Positions 5,425 to 6,290 of a stretch of 6,290 nt of DNA are shown in pieces. The notes beneath the pieces are model-generated. The model saw nothing but the letters and a program-made list of their open reading frames with translations. It had not been told where the DNA came from and did not search any database. The first letter of the stretch is position 1. The number at the start of each line of letters is the position of its first letter. The position numbers and the translations under genes are program-made. The DNA lies in NCBI GenBank assembly GCA_025966355.1, contig JAICWZ010000119.1, forward strand, positions 1 to 6,290. Reading direction: 5' to 3'. The DNA is from Thermomicrobiaceae bacterium (GTDB lineage: Bacteria > Chloroflexota > Chloroflexia > Thermomicrobiales > Thermomicrobiaceae).

Positions 5425-6290
5425 TCGACGAGCGCTGGCAGGCCGTACGGCGTGTGTTGCTTATCCGGCTCGACAATCTCGGTGATGTGCTGGTGACGAC
5501 ACCCGCTATGCACGCGGTGCGCCAGTCGCTCCCCGATGCCGAACTGACGCTGCTGGCGAGCCCGGTCGGCGCCCAGGTTGGGCGACTCAATCCCGATCTC
5601 GACAACGTCATCGTCTACGACGCGCCCTGGATGGACCCCTGGAGCCAGCTGCCGCAGCAGCCGGAGCGCGAGCAGGCGCTGATCGCCCAGATCGCGGAGC
5701 GGCGCTTCGATGGCGCGATCATCTTCACCTCCTATCATCAAAGCGCGCTGCCGGCCGCCTATCTCTGTTATCTGGCGGCCATTCCATTGCGCGCCGCCGC
5801 GTCGATTGACGGCCCCGGCTCGCTCCTGACCACGCGGCACAAGCACCCCGAGCGAATGATGCACGAAGTCGAACGCGGGCTCGACCTGGTTGGCGCGCTC
5901 GGCATGACGACGGATGAGACCGATCTGGTACTCGCCGTGCCAGATGCGGCGCGAGACGAACTGAGCAGCGTGCTCGCCGCATGCGCGGTCGACCCACAGA
6001 AGCCGTTGGTGGTGATTCATCCCGGCTGCAGCATGCCGGCCCGCACCTATCCGTGGGAGATGTACGCCGACGTTGCCGATGAATTGATCGAGCGACTCGA
6101 TGTCTCCGTCGTGCTGACGGGCGCCGGGTCCGAACGCGAATTGGTCGAGCGCGTGCAGGCGCGCATGACGCGGCATGCCGTGGCGGTGGCGGGCGATCTT
6201 TCATTCCCGGCCTTCTGTGGGCTGATCGAGACGGCCGACCTGACGATCACCAACAACACCGGCCCGATGCACATTTCGGCGGCGTTGAAG
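5421..6290 (+). CDS. Glycosyltransferase family 9 (heptosyltransferase-type), 3' end cut by window
   Basis: An open frame of 290 codons runs from ATG 5421 to the last base with no stop; family members are about 330-370 residues, so perhaps 50-80 are missing. GT9 enzymes (WaaC/WaaF type) transfer L-glycero-D-manno-heptose from the ADP-sugar and act at the inner membrane face. The N-terminal domain begins VLLIRLDNLGDVLVTTPA (12-... ), with GD at 21-22 matching the catalytic-base Asp of WaaC (D22). The C-terminal domain begins VVIHPG (197-202), then PARTYPWEMY (206-215), and carries the signature TNNTGPMHISAALK (277-290), which normally reads TNDSGPMH/TNDTGPMH. Here Asp is Asn279, and the Lys usual in the PAKxWP/DDKHWP region is Arg208. 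ATG overlaps the hldE stop (ATGA); GGAG at 5410-5413 precedes it by 7 nt. Position in the heptose operon suggests an ADP-heptose donor, but the acceptor is unknown. Confidence 0.88.
   Translation, partial: MIDERWQAVRRVLLIRLDNLGDVLVTTPAMHAVRQSLPDAELTLLASPVGAQVGRLNPDLDNVIVYDAPWMDPWSQLPQQPEREQALIAQIAERRFDGAIIFTSYHQSALPAAYLCYLAAIPLRAAASIDGPGSLLTTRHKHPERMMHEVERGLDLVGALGMTTDETDLVLAVPDAARDELSSVLAACAVDPQKPLVVIHPGCSMPARTYPWEMYADVADELIERLDVSVVLTGAGSERELVERVQARMTRHAVAVAGDLSFPAFCGLIETADLTITNNTGPMHISAALK

Noticed and set aside
5274..6176. Minus-strand open frame of 300 codons antisense to hldE and the GT9 gene
   Set aside because: It overlaps the conserved HldE C-terminus and GT9 domains, and its translation is low-complexity His/Arg/Gly-rich without a motif.

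Overview
This is a GC-rich bacterial window with five recognisable or open coding regions on two strands and about 470 bp of structured, apparently non-coding DNA. The plus-strand half from about 2.6 kb to the window end is a compact sugar-nucleotide operon: phosphoheptose isomerase (gmhA), heptose-bisphosphate phosphatase (gmhB), bifunctional heptose kinase/adenylyltransferase (hldE) and a glycosyltransferase family 9 (heptosyltransferase-type) gene cut by the window edge. All three junctions are 4-nt ATGA overlaps, so the four genes are almost certainly co-transcribed and translationally coupled. Together they would convert sedoheptulose 7-phosphate to ADP-D-glycero-beta-D-manno-heptose and transfer a heptose (or related sugar) to a surface glycan. 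The usual epimerase, HldD, is not in the window.

Upstream, on the same strand, lies a PucR/CdaR-type transcription factor with a GGDEF-like middle domain and a C-terminal helix-turn-helix. It lacks the N-terminal sugar-diacid sensor of classical CdaR. A 167-bp gap separates it from gmhA, so it may or may not regulate the operon. Divergent from it, on the minus strand, is an acidic 255-residue protein of unknown function.

Region by region: 1-150 is a gene end or intergenic stretch with two back-to-back perfect hairpins; 151-918 (minus) is the acidic hypothetical; 919-1386 is a divergent intergenic region rich in inverted repeats, including a possible multi-branched RNA leader directly before the regulator's ribosome binding site; 1387-2451 is the regulator; 2452-2618 is the probable operon leader; 2619-6290 is the heptose operon.

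The organism cannot be named from this sequence alone. The PucR/CdaR-type regulator, the Chloroflexota-like character of the heptose enzymes and the high GC would fit a Chloroflexota (Thermomicrobia-like) genome, but this is a low-confidence inference from memory of such genes. I see no transposase, CRISPR array, tRNA or rRNA. The operon itself is a known pathway; the least explained parts are the structured non-coding segment before the regulator and the acidic hypothetical gene.
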